Source: an uncultured Kiritimatiellota bacterium (GTDB taxonomy: Bacteria; Verrucomicrobiota; Kiritimatiellia; RFP12; UBA1067). Taken from it: a stretch of 12,067 bases of DNA. Below are positions 5,388 to 12,067 of the stretch, one piece after another. Each line of letters begins with the position of its first letter. Positions within the stretch are counted from its first letter, which is position 1. The position numbers were made by a program, and so were the translations under genes. The notes below the pieces were generated by a model. It worked only from the letters and a program-made list of their open reading frames with translations. It did no database searches and was not told the DNA's origin. The stretch spans positions 1 through 12,067 of the forward strand of contig CAKULV010000071.1 in NCBI GenBank assembly GCA_934667425.1, read 5' to 3'.

Positions 5388-6215
5388 ATGAAAAGAAGGG
5401 ATTTTATAGCCAAGGTGTCCGGTGCGGTGGGGTTTGCGATGGCTTCCGGCTGTGCGCATCTTGGACTCGGCGGCAAACGAATGGGACTCGCATGCCAGCT
5501 GTGGAGCGTCAAGGACATCTGGGAGAAGCGCGGCGACATCACGAGCGTGTTCCCTGACCTTGCGGCGATGGGCTACGAGGGGGTGCAGTCGATGGCGTTC
5601 TGGAAGCAGGATGCCGACAGGCTCGAGAATGCGCTCTCCGCGAACTCGCTCGCGATCGCCGACATGCCGATAAGCTTTGGCCATGTAGAGACGGACGAGG
5701 CGCTTGCGAAGACTGTCGCATTCTGCAGGCGCTTCGGAATCGACTTCGTCTATGTTCCGTGGTGGAAGCCGCAGAAGACCGTTGCGGGCTTGCGCGATTT
5801 CGTGAGGAAACTGGACGATGCGGGCGTCCGCCTTGCCCCTTACGGCATTCGGGTGGGCTATCATAACCATCTTCACGAGTTTGCGGACAGGGTCGAAGGC
5901 GTATGTCCGGCAGACGTGTTCATCGCGCATCCCACATTCAACTTCGAGCTGGATGTGGGGCCGATCCTTGAGGCGGGGCGTGATCCGGCGCAGGTGCTTG
6001 GGCAGCTCTCCGGACGGGTCCCGGGCATCCACGCGAAACCATATCCGGGAACGTTTGCCGGTGCGCCGGATGACAGGCAGAATTGGCCGTCCATCATCGC
6101 CGCCGCTCGCGCGGCCGGCACGAAATGGCTGGTCGTGGAGTGCGAGCAGCGCAAGGGCACGCTTGACGACGTGAAGGCCAGCGCGGCATGCCTCAAAAGG
6201 CATTTACAGGCGTAG
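5388..6215 (+). CDS. Exported sugar isomerase/epimerase-like TIM barrel (AP2 endonuclease family)
   Basis: A 275-residue protein of the xylose-isomerase-like/AP-endonuclease-2 family (PF01261). The N-terminus has KRRDFI followed by a hydrophobic stretch and lipobox Cys22 (ASGC), suggesting Tat-dependent export and lipid anchoring. Metal-site motifs: GYHNHLHEF (157-165), ELDVG (187-191), HAKPYPG from His215, and VVECEQ with Glu251. The usual HxKD motif reads HAKP here. ATG 5388 has AGGAAGG seven bases upstream; the open frame extending back to 4713 overlaps nagB and is a shadow. Relatives beside Gfo/Idh/MocA dehydrogenases include YcjR-type enzymes acting on 3-keto sugars. Here it may perform the elimination, hydration or epimerisation step in the periplasm. 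It is the last gene before an apparent new promoter. The precise reaction is not visible. Confidence 0.85.
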   Translation: MKRRDFIAKVSGAVGFAMASGCAHLGLGGKRMGLACQLWSVKDIWEKRGDITSVFPDLAAMGYEGVQSMAFWKQDADRLENALSANSLAIADMPISFGHVETDEALAKTVAFCRRFGIDFVYVPWWKPQKTVAGLRDFVRKLDDAGVRLAPYGIRVGYHNHLHEFADRVEGVCPADVFIAHPTFNFELDVGPILEAGRDPAQVLGQLSGRVPGIHAKPYPGTFAGAPDDRQNWPSIIAAARAAGTKWLVVECEQRKGTLDDVKASAACLKRHLQA

Positions 6216-6226
6216 CGAAAATAAAG

Positions 6227-6256
6227 TTGCGGAGAGAAAAAAAAAACAGATATAAT
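6227..6256 (+). promoter_or_regulatory. Candidate sigma-70 promoter with A10 tract in the spacer
   Basis: A perfect -10 box TATAAT lies at 6251-6256. TTGCGG at 6227-6232 is a weak -35 (three of six consensus bases) with an 18-bp spacer. The spacer contains a run of ten A at 6237-6246. Loss of one A would give the optimal 17 bp. The gap between divergent functional units and the leader downstream support a promoter here, though the -35 is poor. A 9-bp-spaced direct repeat TAACCATA (6269-6276 and 6278-6285) lies just after the expected transcript start and could bind a regulator. Confidence 0.5.
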
Positions 6257-6288
6257 TGCCGCCGTTTCTAACCATAATAACCATAGCA

Positions 6289-6296
6289 GGGAGGGG
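6289..6296 (+). promoter_or_regulatory. Strong ribosome binding site serving ATG 6305
   Basis: GGGAGGGG, with GGAGG at 6290-6294, lies ten bases before ATG 6305. It is too far (over 40 bases) from ATG 6339, the first start in the LamG frame. The best ribosome binding site here therefore points to a start codon in a different frame from the gene that follows. Confidence 0.6.
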
Positions 6297-6304
6297 AACC
6301 GGAC

Positions 6305-6466
6305 ATGGCAACAGGAAAAGCACTCAAACAAAAAAAAAATGATAATGAGATCATTCTTGGTCTGCGCGTGTTCGCTTGGAGGGTTGACGGCTTCTGCCAA
6401 GACGCTTGCGTGGTACAAGTTTTCCGAGCAGGCGGATGGCGTGCAGGCTACGGGGCCGATTATTGA
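6305..6466 (+). other. Short ORF upstream of and overlapping the LamG gene, out of frame through A10
   Basis: From ATG 6305 the frame reads MATGKALKQKK, enters the A10 tract at 6330-6339, and continues out of frame to a TGA at 6464-6466, giving 53 residues. If one A were absent (A9), MATGKALKQKK would join directly to MIMRSFLV, extending the LamG signal peptide with a basic n-region. It could be a leader peptide, the off state of a phase-variable start, a site of slippage, or an assembly error in the homopolymer. Confidence 0.4.
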
Positions 6467-8789
6467 CTCGTCCGGAGAGGGCAAGGACGGCACGGTCGTT
6501 TCCGTCAAGGGCACCTCGGAGGGAATGGATGCGACGCTTGCGCCGACCTACCGCTCTGCGTTTGGTTGCCGCGTGCAGGATCCTGTGAGCGGAGCGCGCT
6601 GGATGTCGGGCGCTTCGCTGGACTTTGCGGCGGTGGGCGCGCAGAGTTCCCAGACTGGTGCCGTCGTCAAGGTCGCGAACTTCATCGGCTCGTCGGCGCC
6701 GGCATTTGACAGCGTCACGGTCGAGGCGCTTGTCTGCACGACAGGCGCGACTTGCAACGTCTTCGCGCCGATTGTCGGGCTCCTGCATTCTGAGACCTCG
6801 GCCCTGGCCGAGCACTGGTCGCTCCTGATGACGGCGGACGGGCATGTCGCGACGCGGTTCTGCGGCAGGATCTCCTGGGGCGCGGCGGGCGGCGGATTCT
6901 CGAGCGGGAAGCATGTGATCAACGACGGGCGCTGGCACGCGGTCGCCCTTGTGCATGACGCCGCCGAGGTCAACGGGGAGAAGACGCCGACGTGGCGCGT
7001 CTATGTTGACGGCGAGCTGGACGCGACCTACACGGACGGGACGAAGAGCGAGAGCTACAATGCCAACGTGCCGCTTTACATCGGCGGCTATTCGCAGGTC
7101 GCCGGGCGCGTCTTCAACGGTTTGATAGACGAGGTGCGCATTTCCGACGTAGCGCTGGCCCCGGAAATGCTCCTGCGCGTCGAACGGACGAAACCGATTG
7201 ACGCGGACACGCTGGCCTACATCTCGTTCGACCGCCTTCCGGGGCGGGGCTCGGGCGTGGTGGACAACGTCAACGAGGTCCCGGGCGGCCCGGCCTTCGT
7301 GCTGTCCAAGAGCACGCAGGCGCAGCCGGGCGACGGCCCGATCCCGGACTACGAGTTCGTGTCCGACCGTCCGTGCGAGACGGTGGCGAACGGCCGCTTC
7401 GCGCCGGACGCAAACGTGAACGGCACGGCGCTTCGGCTCCTGACGTCGGCCAAGACCAACGGCGTCGGCATCGCCGGCAGGTCGGCGCCTTACCTGAAGG
7501 ACAGCTTCACGGCAGAGATATTCTTCAAGAGCGAGGAGCCGTTCACGGGGGGCTGGTCCGCTCCAAGAGCCCTGCTGCGCTGCGGTCCGGCCGGCCACTT
7601 CCCTCTGTGGCTGAAGCTTGGGACGCGGCTGATCCTGCTCTACAACTCGTGGGACGCCGACAAGGGCGGTTATGTGGCCAGGTCAAGGGAAGTTGGCTCC
7701 AACGGAGAGTTCTACGACGGCGCCTGGCGCCATTTTGCCGTTGTCTACGATCGTCCGGCGAGGCGCATGGCCCTGTACGTGGATCGCATGCTGCGCTGCA
7801 TTGACGAGGATGTCGACCTGGAGCCGACCGATTACATGTTCATGATCAACGCCAACCGGACAGCCGACAGCACCGGCTATTTCAGCGGCTGGATCGACGA
7901 GTTCCGCTTCACGAAGCGGGCGCTGGCCCCGAACGAGTTCCTTTGCCCGGCAAATGACGGCGAGGAATCAGAACCTGAAACGCTGTTGCGCGCGTCCTTC
8001 GAGAACGATTGGAAGACGACAAGCGGCTGGGGCAAGCTGGCGGACGCGATTACGGTCGATTCGGTTTCTTTCGCTTCTTCCGAAAAGATGCGTCTGGCAG
8101 GCGACATGATCTGGACGAATCAGGCTGAGGGCGCGGCGTGCATGACCAATCGTTTTGCGGTACGCCTTGACCGCGGGTATGTGGGCTTCCCGGAATTTCC
8201 GCCCTACGAGGGCAAGGACCTGACGGTAGAGCTGTTCGCGAAGCTGAAGAGCTGGGATGCCACGGCCAACATCTTTCGCCTTGTGTACGGCGACAATCCC
8301 GCCTATACGGACGCCCCGATATGCGCGCTCTATCCGGTGACGGCGAGCGGCGGCGCGCCGCTCTCCTCGCTCCAGGTGCGCGCGGCCTTCACTACGAATT
8401 ATGTCGGCGGGTCTGCGATCAACACGTCTGAAACCGGGACCGACTGGTTCCCGCTTTCCTTCGCGGAGACCGGGCGCAATCCATGCGACGGCCGCTGGCA
8501 CCATCTTGCGCTCGTCTTCTCGGCTTTCGAGGATGATGCGGGGCTTGAGAAGACACGTACGACGTTGTATGTCGATGGCCTGAAGGGTGGAGAGATGGAT
8601 CATCGCGGGCATTTGCCGTTCCGCTCGGTCCATTCGCCGCGTCTGCGCCTGGCGCTCGGCAGCTCCATCGGCACCCCTCGAATGAACGCCTTTGTCGACG
8701 AGGTGCGCGTGACGGCGCGGGCGCTTCAGCCGTCGGAGTTCCTGACGGCCACCCGGTTCAGGCGCGGCCTGCTGCTTGTCGTGCGGTGA
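6339..8789 (+). CDS. Secreted protein with three LamG (concanavalin-like) domains
   Basis: An 816-residue exported protein with a signal peptide (MIMRSFLVCACSLGGLTASA, cleavage probably after residue 20). It consists of three LamG/Laminin_G_3-like sandwiches, about residues 24-285, 290-550 and 558-805. Each has the same late motifs: DGRWHAVALVHD then LIDEVRISDVALAP; DGAWRHFAVVYD then WIDEFRFTKRALAP; DGRWHHLALVFS then FVDEVRVTARALQP. No catalytic domain or recognised sorting signal is visible; the C-terminus is FRRGLLLVVR. Such domains usually bind glycans or act as adhesion modules, so a surface or periplasmic glycan-binding role beside the downstream hydrolases is plausible. The start is uncertain: ATG 6339 sits at the end of an A10 tract without a well-placed ribosome binding site, ATG 6345 is a second option, and a better-supported ATG at 6305 is out of frame. 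Confidence 0.82.
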   Translation: MIMRSFLVCACSLGGLTASAKTLAWYKFSEQADGVQATGPIIDSSGEGKDGTVVSVKGTSEGMDATLAPTYRSAFGCRVQDPVSGARWMSGASLDFAAVGAQSSQTGAVVKVANFIGSSAPAFDSVTVEALVCTTGATCNVFAPIVGLLHSETSALAEHWSLLMTADGHVATRFCGRISWGAAGGGFSSGKHVINDGRWHAVALVHDAAEVNGEKTPTWRVYVDGELDATYTDGTKSESYNANVPLYIGGYSQVAGRVFNGLIDEVRISDVALAPEMLLRVERTKPIDADTLAYISFDRLPGRGSGVVDNVNEVPGGPAFVLSKSTQAQPGDGPIPDYEFVSDRPCETVANGRFAPDANVNGTALRLLTSAKTNGVGIAGRSAPYLKDSFTAEIFFKSEEPFTGGWSAPRALLRCGPAGHFPLWLKLGTRLILLYNSWDADKGGYVARSREVGSNGEFYDGAWRHFAVVYDRPARRMALYVDRMLRCIDEDVDLEPTDYMFMINANRTADSTGYFSGWIDEFRFTKRALAPNEFLCPANDGEESEPETLLRASFENDWKTTSGWGKLADAITVDSVSFASSEKMRLAGDMIWTNQAEGAACMTNRFAVRLDRGYVGFPEFPPYEGKDLTVELFAKLKSWDATANIFRLVYGDNPAYTDAPICALYPVTASGGAPLSSLQVRAAFTTNYVGGSAINTSETGTDWFPLSFAETGRNPCDGRWHHLALVFSAFEDDAGLEKTRTTLYVDGLKGGEMDHRGHLPFRSVHSPRLRLALGSSIGTPRMNAFVDEVRVTARALQPSEFLTATRFRRGLLLVVR

Positions 8790-8826
8790 GGCGGCCGGTC
8801 TTTTCAACCAATCATCGGATGTCATC

Positions 8827-11800
8827 ATGAAAATCGACAGATCACACGTGTTGGCGGGGCTCTTGCTGGCGGGCGCCAGCGCCTGCGCGGCCTCTGAGTA
8901 CGACGTCGCGGCGATCGTCTGGCCGGCCTACCAGCCCGAGCCGCGCTGGGCCGAGCTCGGGATCTTCGGCGACGGGAAGGGCGAGTGGCAGAACGTCTAC
9001 GAGTGCAAGGCCTGCGCGAAGCCGCTCTGGGGGTACGAGAACGAGGCCGACCCGAACGTCGTCGCACGCAAGATCGACGCGGCGACGGCGGCGGGCGTAA
9101 ACGTCTTCATCTACGACTGGTACTGGTATGGCGGGCGGCCATTCCTTGAGGACGCGCTGAACGAGGGGTTCCTCAAGGCTCCCAACCGCGGCCGGATGAA
9201 GTTCTACGTCATGTGGGCCAACCACGACGTCAACCAGGTCTGGAACAACAAAGTGCCGTCGGAGGGGAAGTCGAAGATCCTCTGGCCCGCGAAGGTCACT
9301 GATGAAGACTGGCCGAAGATGGTCGCGCGGTGGATCGGCTACTTCAGGGAGCCGAACTACTACAAGATCGACGGCAAGCCCGTCTTCTGGTTCTACCACA
9401 GCGACGACTTCGTCTTATGGGACGGTGCGGAGAAGGCGCAGGAGCGAATGGCCTACTTCCGGGCGGAGGTAGCGAAGGCCGGGTTTCCGGGGCTGCACGT
9501 CCAGATCTCCGCGCGCGACGCCCGCACGAAGGAAGGGCTCGCGGCGCAGGTCAAGCTGATGGGAGCCGAGTCCACGACCGTCTACAACTGGGTCTACCGG
9601 ACATGGGACCGCATCTTCGACACGGCGAAGGCTCCCCTCTCCTACCGGCAGTGGGGCGACATGTCGATGTTCAACATGATGGACGCGGCGCGGTGGTCGG
9701 CGGCGGGCGGCGCGAAGTTCATTCCCGTCGTCACGATTGGCTTTGACAACAGTTCGCGTTATCCCGCAAACGAGAATCGTCGCGGCATCACGGAACGGAC
9801 ACCCGAGGCGTTCGAGGGCTATGCCCGCCAGGTCAAGGACTGGGTAGATCGCGCCGCCATGCCCGGCGAGCGGAAACTCGTCATCGTCAACTCCTGGAAC
9901 GAGTGGACGGAGGATTCCTATCTTGAGCCCGACGACCGGTTCGGCTATGGCTACTTGGACGCGCTCCGCCGCGTGTTCGCGGACGCCGCGTCCGCGCCGC
10001 GCCCGTCCTTCGAGGCCGACTTCTCGTCCGCGACGTCGAATGTCGAGGTGATTGATTACGAAGGCCGCACGCCCCCGCGTTTTGCGGAAAAGGATTCGCG
10101 CCCGGCAGTCACCTTCATTAGTCGCGTCCGGGGCGAGTCCGCCGACACGAAATGGGGCGTGAAGACTCGTCCGTTTGCCGTCACGGGAACTCGCGCCTAT
10201 GCGCTCCTGCTGGAGATGGACGGCACGCTGCCGACGGGCGCGAACAAGCCCGGCTCGCGTATCTGCTGGCTCGCGGCGGACGGAAAGCCGCTTCAGGCGC
10301 AGGACGCGCTCGGCAAGACGGTGCCGCTTGCGGACATGATCCGCCTGCCGGCCCCTCGGCGAGACGGAGGGGTGGTGCGCACCGTCATTCGCGGCACGGT
10401 TCCGGCGCAAGCCCTGTCGGCGTTCGCGGAGGTGTCGGTCGACTGGCCGGACCTCCCCGATGGCCAGTCCGTTTCCATCCGCCGTCTCGCCTACTTCGAG
10501 GGAGGCGCGGGCGGGCAGGTCGATCTCGGCGACGGGGACGCGCCGACGCTGGAGATGCTGACGGAGAGCCCGTCATCCGACCTTCGCGCGCCGATTCGGT
10601 TCCGGCTCGTCGATCCGAACGGCATCGACTGGGACGAGACGGCGTTCAGGATCGACGGCGCGCGCGTCGCGCCCATCGACCTCCTGCGGGAGGACGACGT
10701 ATTTGTCCATTCGCCGACGAACGCCTGGGCGGAGGACTCGATTCACTGCGTCGAGGTCGTCACGGCGGACCTGAAGGGCAACGCGGGCACGGACTGCGGG
10801 TTCGTCGCCTTCACGCGGAAGCGCGCGGCGCATCCGCGCTGCACGGTGCGCGACGACGGCGTTCTCCTCAAGGACGGGGCGCCGTTCTTCCCGCTGGGTT
10901 GGTTTCGCGTTCAGCCCTGCAAGGGCAACGGCTACGATCTCGCCCGCGGCGTGGCCGAGATGAAGGCGAACGGCATGAACCTTGCCCATACCTACCTGCT
11001 GCACGGCAAGACCTCCCCGAGCGGGCAGAGGGAGTTTGACGAGCTTGTCGCCGCCTGCGAGAAGCAGGGGGTCGTTCTCCATGCCGAGCCGTCCGACCGC
11101 AATCCCGGCGGGACGAATTTCCTGCCCCTGGCGGAACGGCGCCTCTTTCGCGCACTCGACTATCGCGCCCCGATCTTCTGGGGGATCGGCGACGACACGT
11201 CGTGGCATCTGTCGGTGGATGACCTCAAGTACGTCCACCGCTGCTGCAAGGCCATCGATCCGGCGGCGCTGACGGTTTCGGCGGACGTTGCCATGGGGTC
11301 TTCCGTGCAGATCCCGTACGTGCCGCATTTCGACTTGCTGTTCATCGAGAACTATCCGATTCGCGCGGAGACGCCGCAGGACGACGAGATGGCGAAGTCC
11401 GCCCGGATCATGGACGACGCCTGGGCGTCCGTCCGCGCGAGCGGCATGGCCGGGCGGTCGGTCATCGCCATTCCGCAGGCGTTCAGGGGCTGGAAGTCAT
11501 GGAAGCGCCTGCCGACGGCGGAGGAGATCCGCTGTCAGGCCTATCTCGCGATCGCGTGCGGCGCGCGCGGCCTGTGCTTCTATGCGTCGACGGGGCAGGT
11601 CGGCAACAGCCCGGAGGAGCGCGAAAGGCTTCCGCAGCCGCATTTCGGGCCGCTTGACAGCCCCGAGACCAAGGCATCGTTTTTCGCGCTGACGCGGGAG
11701 ATCTCGGCACTGGAGCCGAGCCTTGTCAGCCGAGACGCGCCTCGGCAGCCGGCCGTGACCGTCGTCAAGGGTCCGGCCAAGAACGTGCTGGGCGGCGATT

Positions 11801-11952
11801 CGGTGCGATGCCTGCTGAAGGAGGACGGCCTCCTTGTCCTCGCGAGCAGCGCGCACCTTCCCGTCACGGCGGAGATTCGCCTGCCGTCCGGCGCCGTGCT
11901 GACGCGCGAGCTAGATCGCTTTGCCGGCTGGGCGGAGAGGACGGGCAAATGA
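8827..11952 (+). CDS. Secreted two-barrel glycoside hydrolase-like protein (GH99-like/WbsX N-terminal domain)
   Basis: A 1041-residue exported protein; signal peptide about residues 1-21. Residues about 25-395 form a GH99-like/WbsX barrel: AAGVNVFIYDWYWYGGRPFL (around residue 95), MKFYVMWANHD, KPVFWFYHSDDF, and NSWNEWTEDSYLEPDDRFGY with WNEW at 357-360. Residues about 399-575 look like a beta-rich, jelly-roll-type region, and about 585-665 like an Ig-type module. Residues about 675-1035 form a second GH-A-like barrel beginning VLLKDGAPFFPLGWFRV (from 679), then GMNLAHTYLLHG, FWGIGDD (784-790), DLLFIENYPI and ACGARGLCFY. In similar barrels the GIGDD position is often an ADEP-type motif with catalytic Glu; here it is Asp. 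ATG 8827 lies 37 bases after the LamG gene with only a weak GGA signal. Likely substrate: an exposed complex glycan, possibly mannose- or hexosamine-containing. Confidence 0.82.
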   Translation: MKIDRSHVLAGLLLAGASACAASEYDVAAIVWPAYQPEPRWAELGIFGDGKGEWQNVYECKACAKPLWGYENEADPNVVARKIDAATAAGVNVFIYDWYWYGGRPFLEDALNEGFLKAPNRGRMKFYVMWANHDVNQVWNNKVPSEGKSKILWPAKVTDEDWPKMVARWIGYFREPNYYKIDGKPVFWFYHSDDFVLWDGAEKAQERMAYFRAEVAKAGFPGLHVQISARDARTKEGLAAQVKLMGAESTTVYNWVYRTWDRIFDTAKAPLSYRQWGDMSMFNMMDAARWSAAGGAKFIPVVTIGFDNSSRYPANENRRGITERTPEAFEGYARQVKDWVDRAAMPGERKLVIVNSWNEWTEDSYLEPDDRFGYGYLDALRRVFADAASAPRPSFEADFSSATSNVEVIDYEGRTPPRFAEKDSRPAVTFISRVRGESADTKWGVKTRPFAVTGTRAYALLLEMDGTLPTGANKPGSRICWLAADGKPLQAQDALGKTVPLADMIRLPAPRRDGGVVRTVIRGTVPAQALSAFAEVSVDWPDLPDGQSVSIRRLAYFEGGAGGQVDLGDGDAPTLEMLTESPSSDLRAPIRFRLVDPNGIDWDETAFRIDGARVAPIDLLREDDVFVHSPTNAWAEDSIHCVEVVTADLKGNAGTDCGFVAFTRKRAAHPRCTVRDDGVLLKDGAPFFPLGWFRVQPCKGNGYDLARGVAEMKANGMNLAHTYLLHGKTSPSGQREFDELVAACEKQGVVLHAEPSDRNPGGTNFLPLAERRLFRALDYRAPIFWGIGDDTSWHLSVDDLKYVHRCCKAIDPAALTVSADVAMGSSVQIPYVPHFDLLFIENYPIRAETPQDDEMAKSARIMDDAWASVRASGMAGRSVIAIPQAFRGWKSWKRLPTAEEIRCQAYLAIACGARGLCFYASTGQVGNSPEERERLPQPHFGPLDSPETKASFFALTREISALEPSLVSRDAPRQPAVTVVKGPAKNVLGGDSVRCLLKEDGLLVLASSAHLPVTAEIRLPSGAVLTRELDRFAGWAERTGK

Positions 11953-12067
11953 AGCGTCCGCTTTCGGCAGTTGCGGCGGCGGTGGCGGCCGCCGCCGCGT
12001 TCGGCGCGGATAGCGCGGAAGTCCGCCTCGTCCCCGCGCCGCGGGCCTACGAGCCGCGTGACGGGCG
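11949..12067 (+). CDS. Start of a secreted protein, possibly GH20 beta-N-acetylhexosaminidase (partial)
   Basis: The ATG overlaps the TGA of the previous gene in an ATGA junction, so the two are almost certainly translated in succession. The 39 visible codons encode an Ala-rich signal peptide (MKRPLSAVAAAVAAAAAFGA) followed by EVRLVPAPRAYEPRDGR. The word LVPAPR with a Gly about ten residues later is typical of the small N-terminal domain of GH20 enzymes (PF02838), though some other large secreted glycosidases begin similarly. A hexosaminidase would fit NagB in the same locus. The gene runs off the window, so no catalytic motif can be checked. Confidence 0.5.
   Translation, partial: MKRPLSAVAAAVAAAAAFGADSAEVRLVPAPRAYEPRDG

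Noticed and set aside
6351..11328. Minus-strand open frames opposite the LamG and two-barrel genes (up to 415 codons)
   Set aside because: Composition is typical of antisense shadow frames and the plus strand carries clear domain motifs throughout.

Overview
The window looks like an accessory glycan-degradation locus from a G+C-rich, Gram-negative bacterium of the PVC group, most likely a gut-type Kiritimatiellota/Verrucomicrobiota or Lentisphaerae relative. The grounds are family-level only: Tat-exported lipoprotein Gfo/Idh/MocA oxidoreductases beside DUF1080 and xylose-isomerase-like proteins, GH99-like (WbsX) domains, LamG proteins, and long repetitive intergenic DNA. No marker gene is present to confirm this. 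All convincing genes are on the + strand; the long minus-strand frames are shadows of G+C-rich coding DNA.

Layout: (1) 1-186, the 3' end of an unrecognised gene. (2) 187-808, a non-coding mosaic of short tandem repeats and hairpins. (3) 809-1882, a GntR/LacI-type sugar-responsive regulator. (4) 1883-2400, a second stretch of the same mosaic; a 103-bp segment (412-514) recurs at 2090-2192 with about three differences, so the regulator sits between direct repeats. (5) 2401-6215, a tight run of four genes: DUF1080 lipoprotein, Gfo/Idh/MocA oxidoreductase, NagB-type glucosamine-6-phosphate deaminase, and an AP2-endonuclease/xylose-isomerase-like TIM barrel. (6) 6216-6338, a probable promoter and leader containing two separate A10 tracts. 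(7) 6339-8789, a secreted protein of three LamG-type domains. (8) 8827-11952, a secreted 1041-residue protein with a GH99-like N-terminal barrel and a second GH-like barrel at the C-terminus. (9) 11949-end, the start of a secreted protein whose first residues fit the N-terminal domain of GH20 beta-N-acetylhexosaminidases.

How the genes may work together: the oxidoreductase, the DUF1080 protein and the TIM-barrel protein all carry export signals with a lipobox cysteine, two of them with a twin arginine. Together they resemble the oxidise-then-eliminate route of glycan cleavage through 3-keto-glycosides, here placed in the periplasm. The cytoplasmic NagB and the possible GH20 enzyme suggest that the target contains N-acetylhexosamine. 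The LamG protein and the two-barrel enzyme would bind and cut the glycan outside the cytoplasm. The regulator probably senses a released sugar. This is inference from families and gene order.

The least ordinary parts are the modular hairpin/heptamer repeat mosaic around the regulator, including a compensatory base-pair change in one hairpin family, and the two A10 tracts in front of the LamG gene. One lies in the promoter spacer and the other at the start codon, an arrangement that could switch expression.
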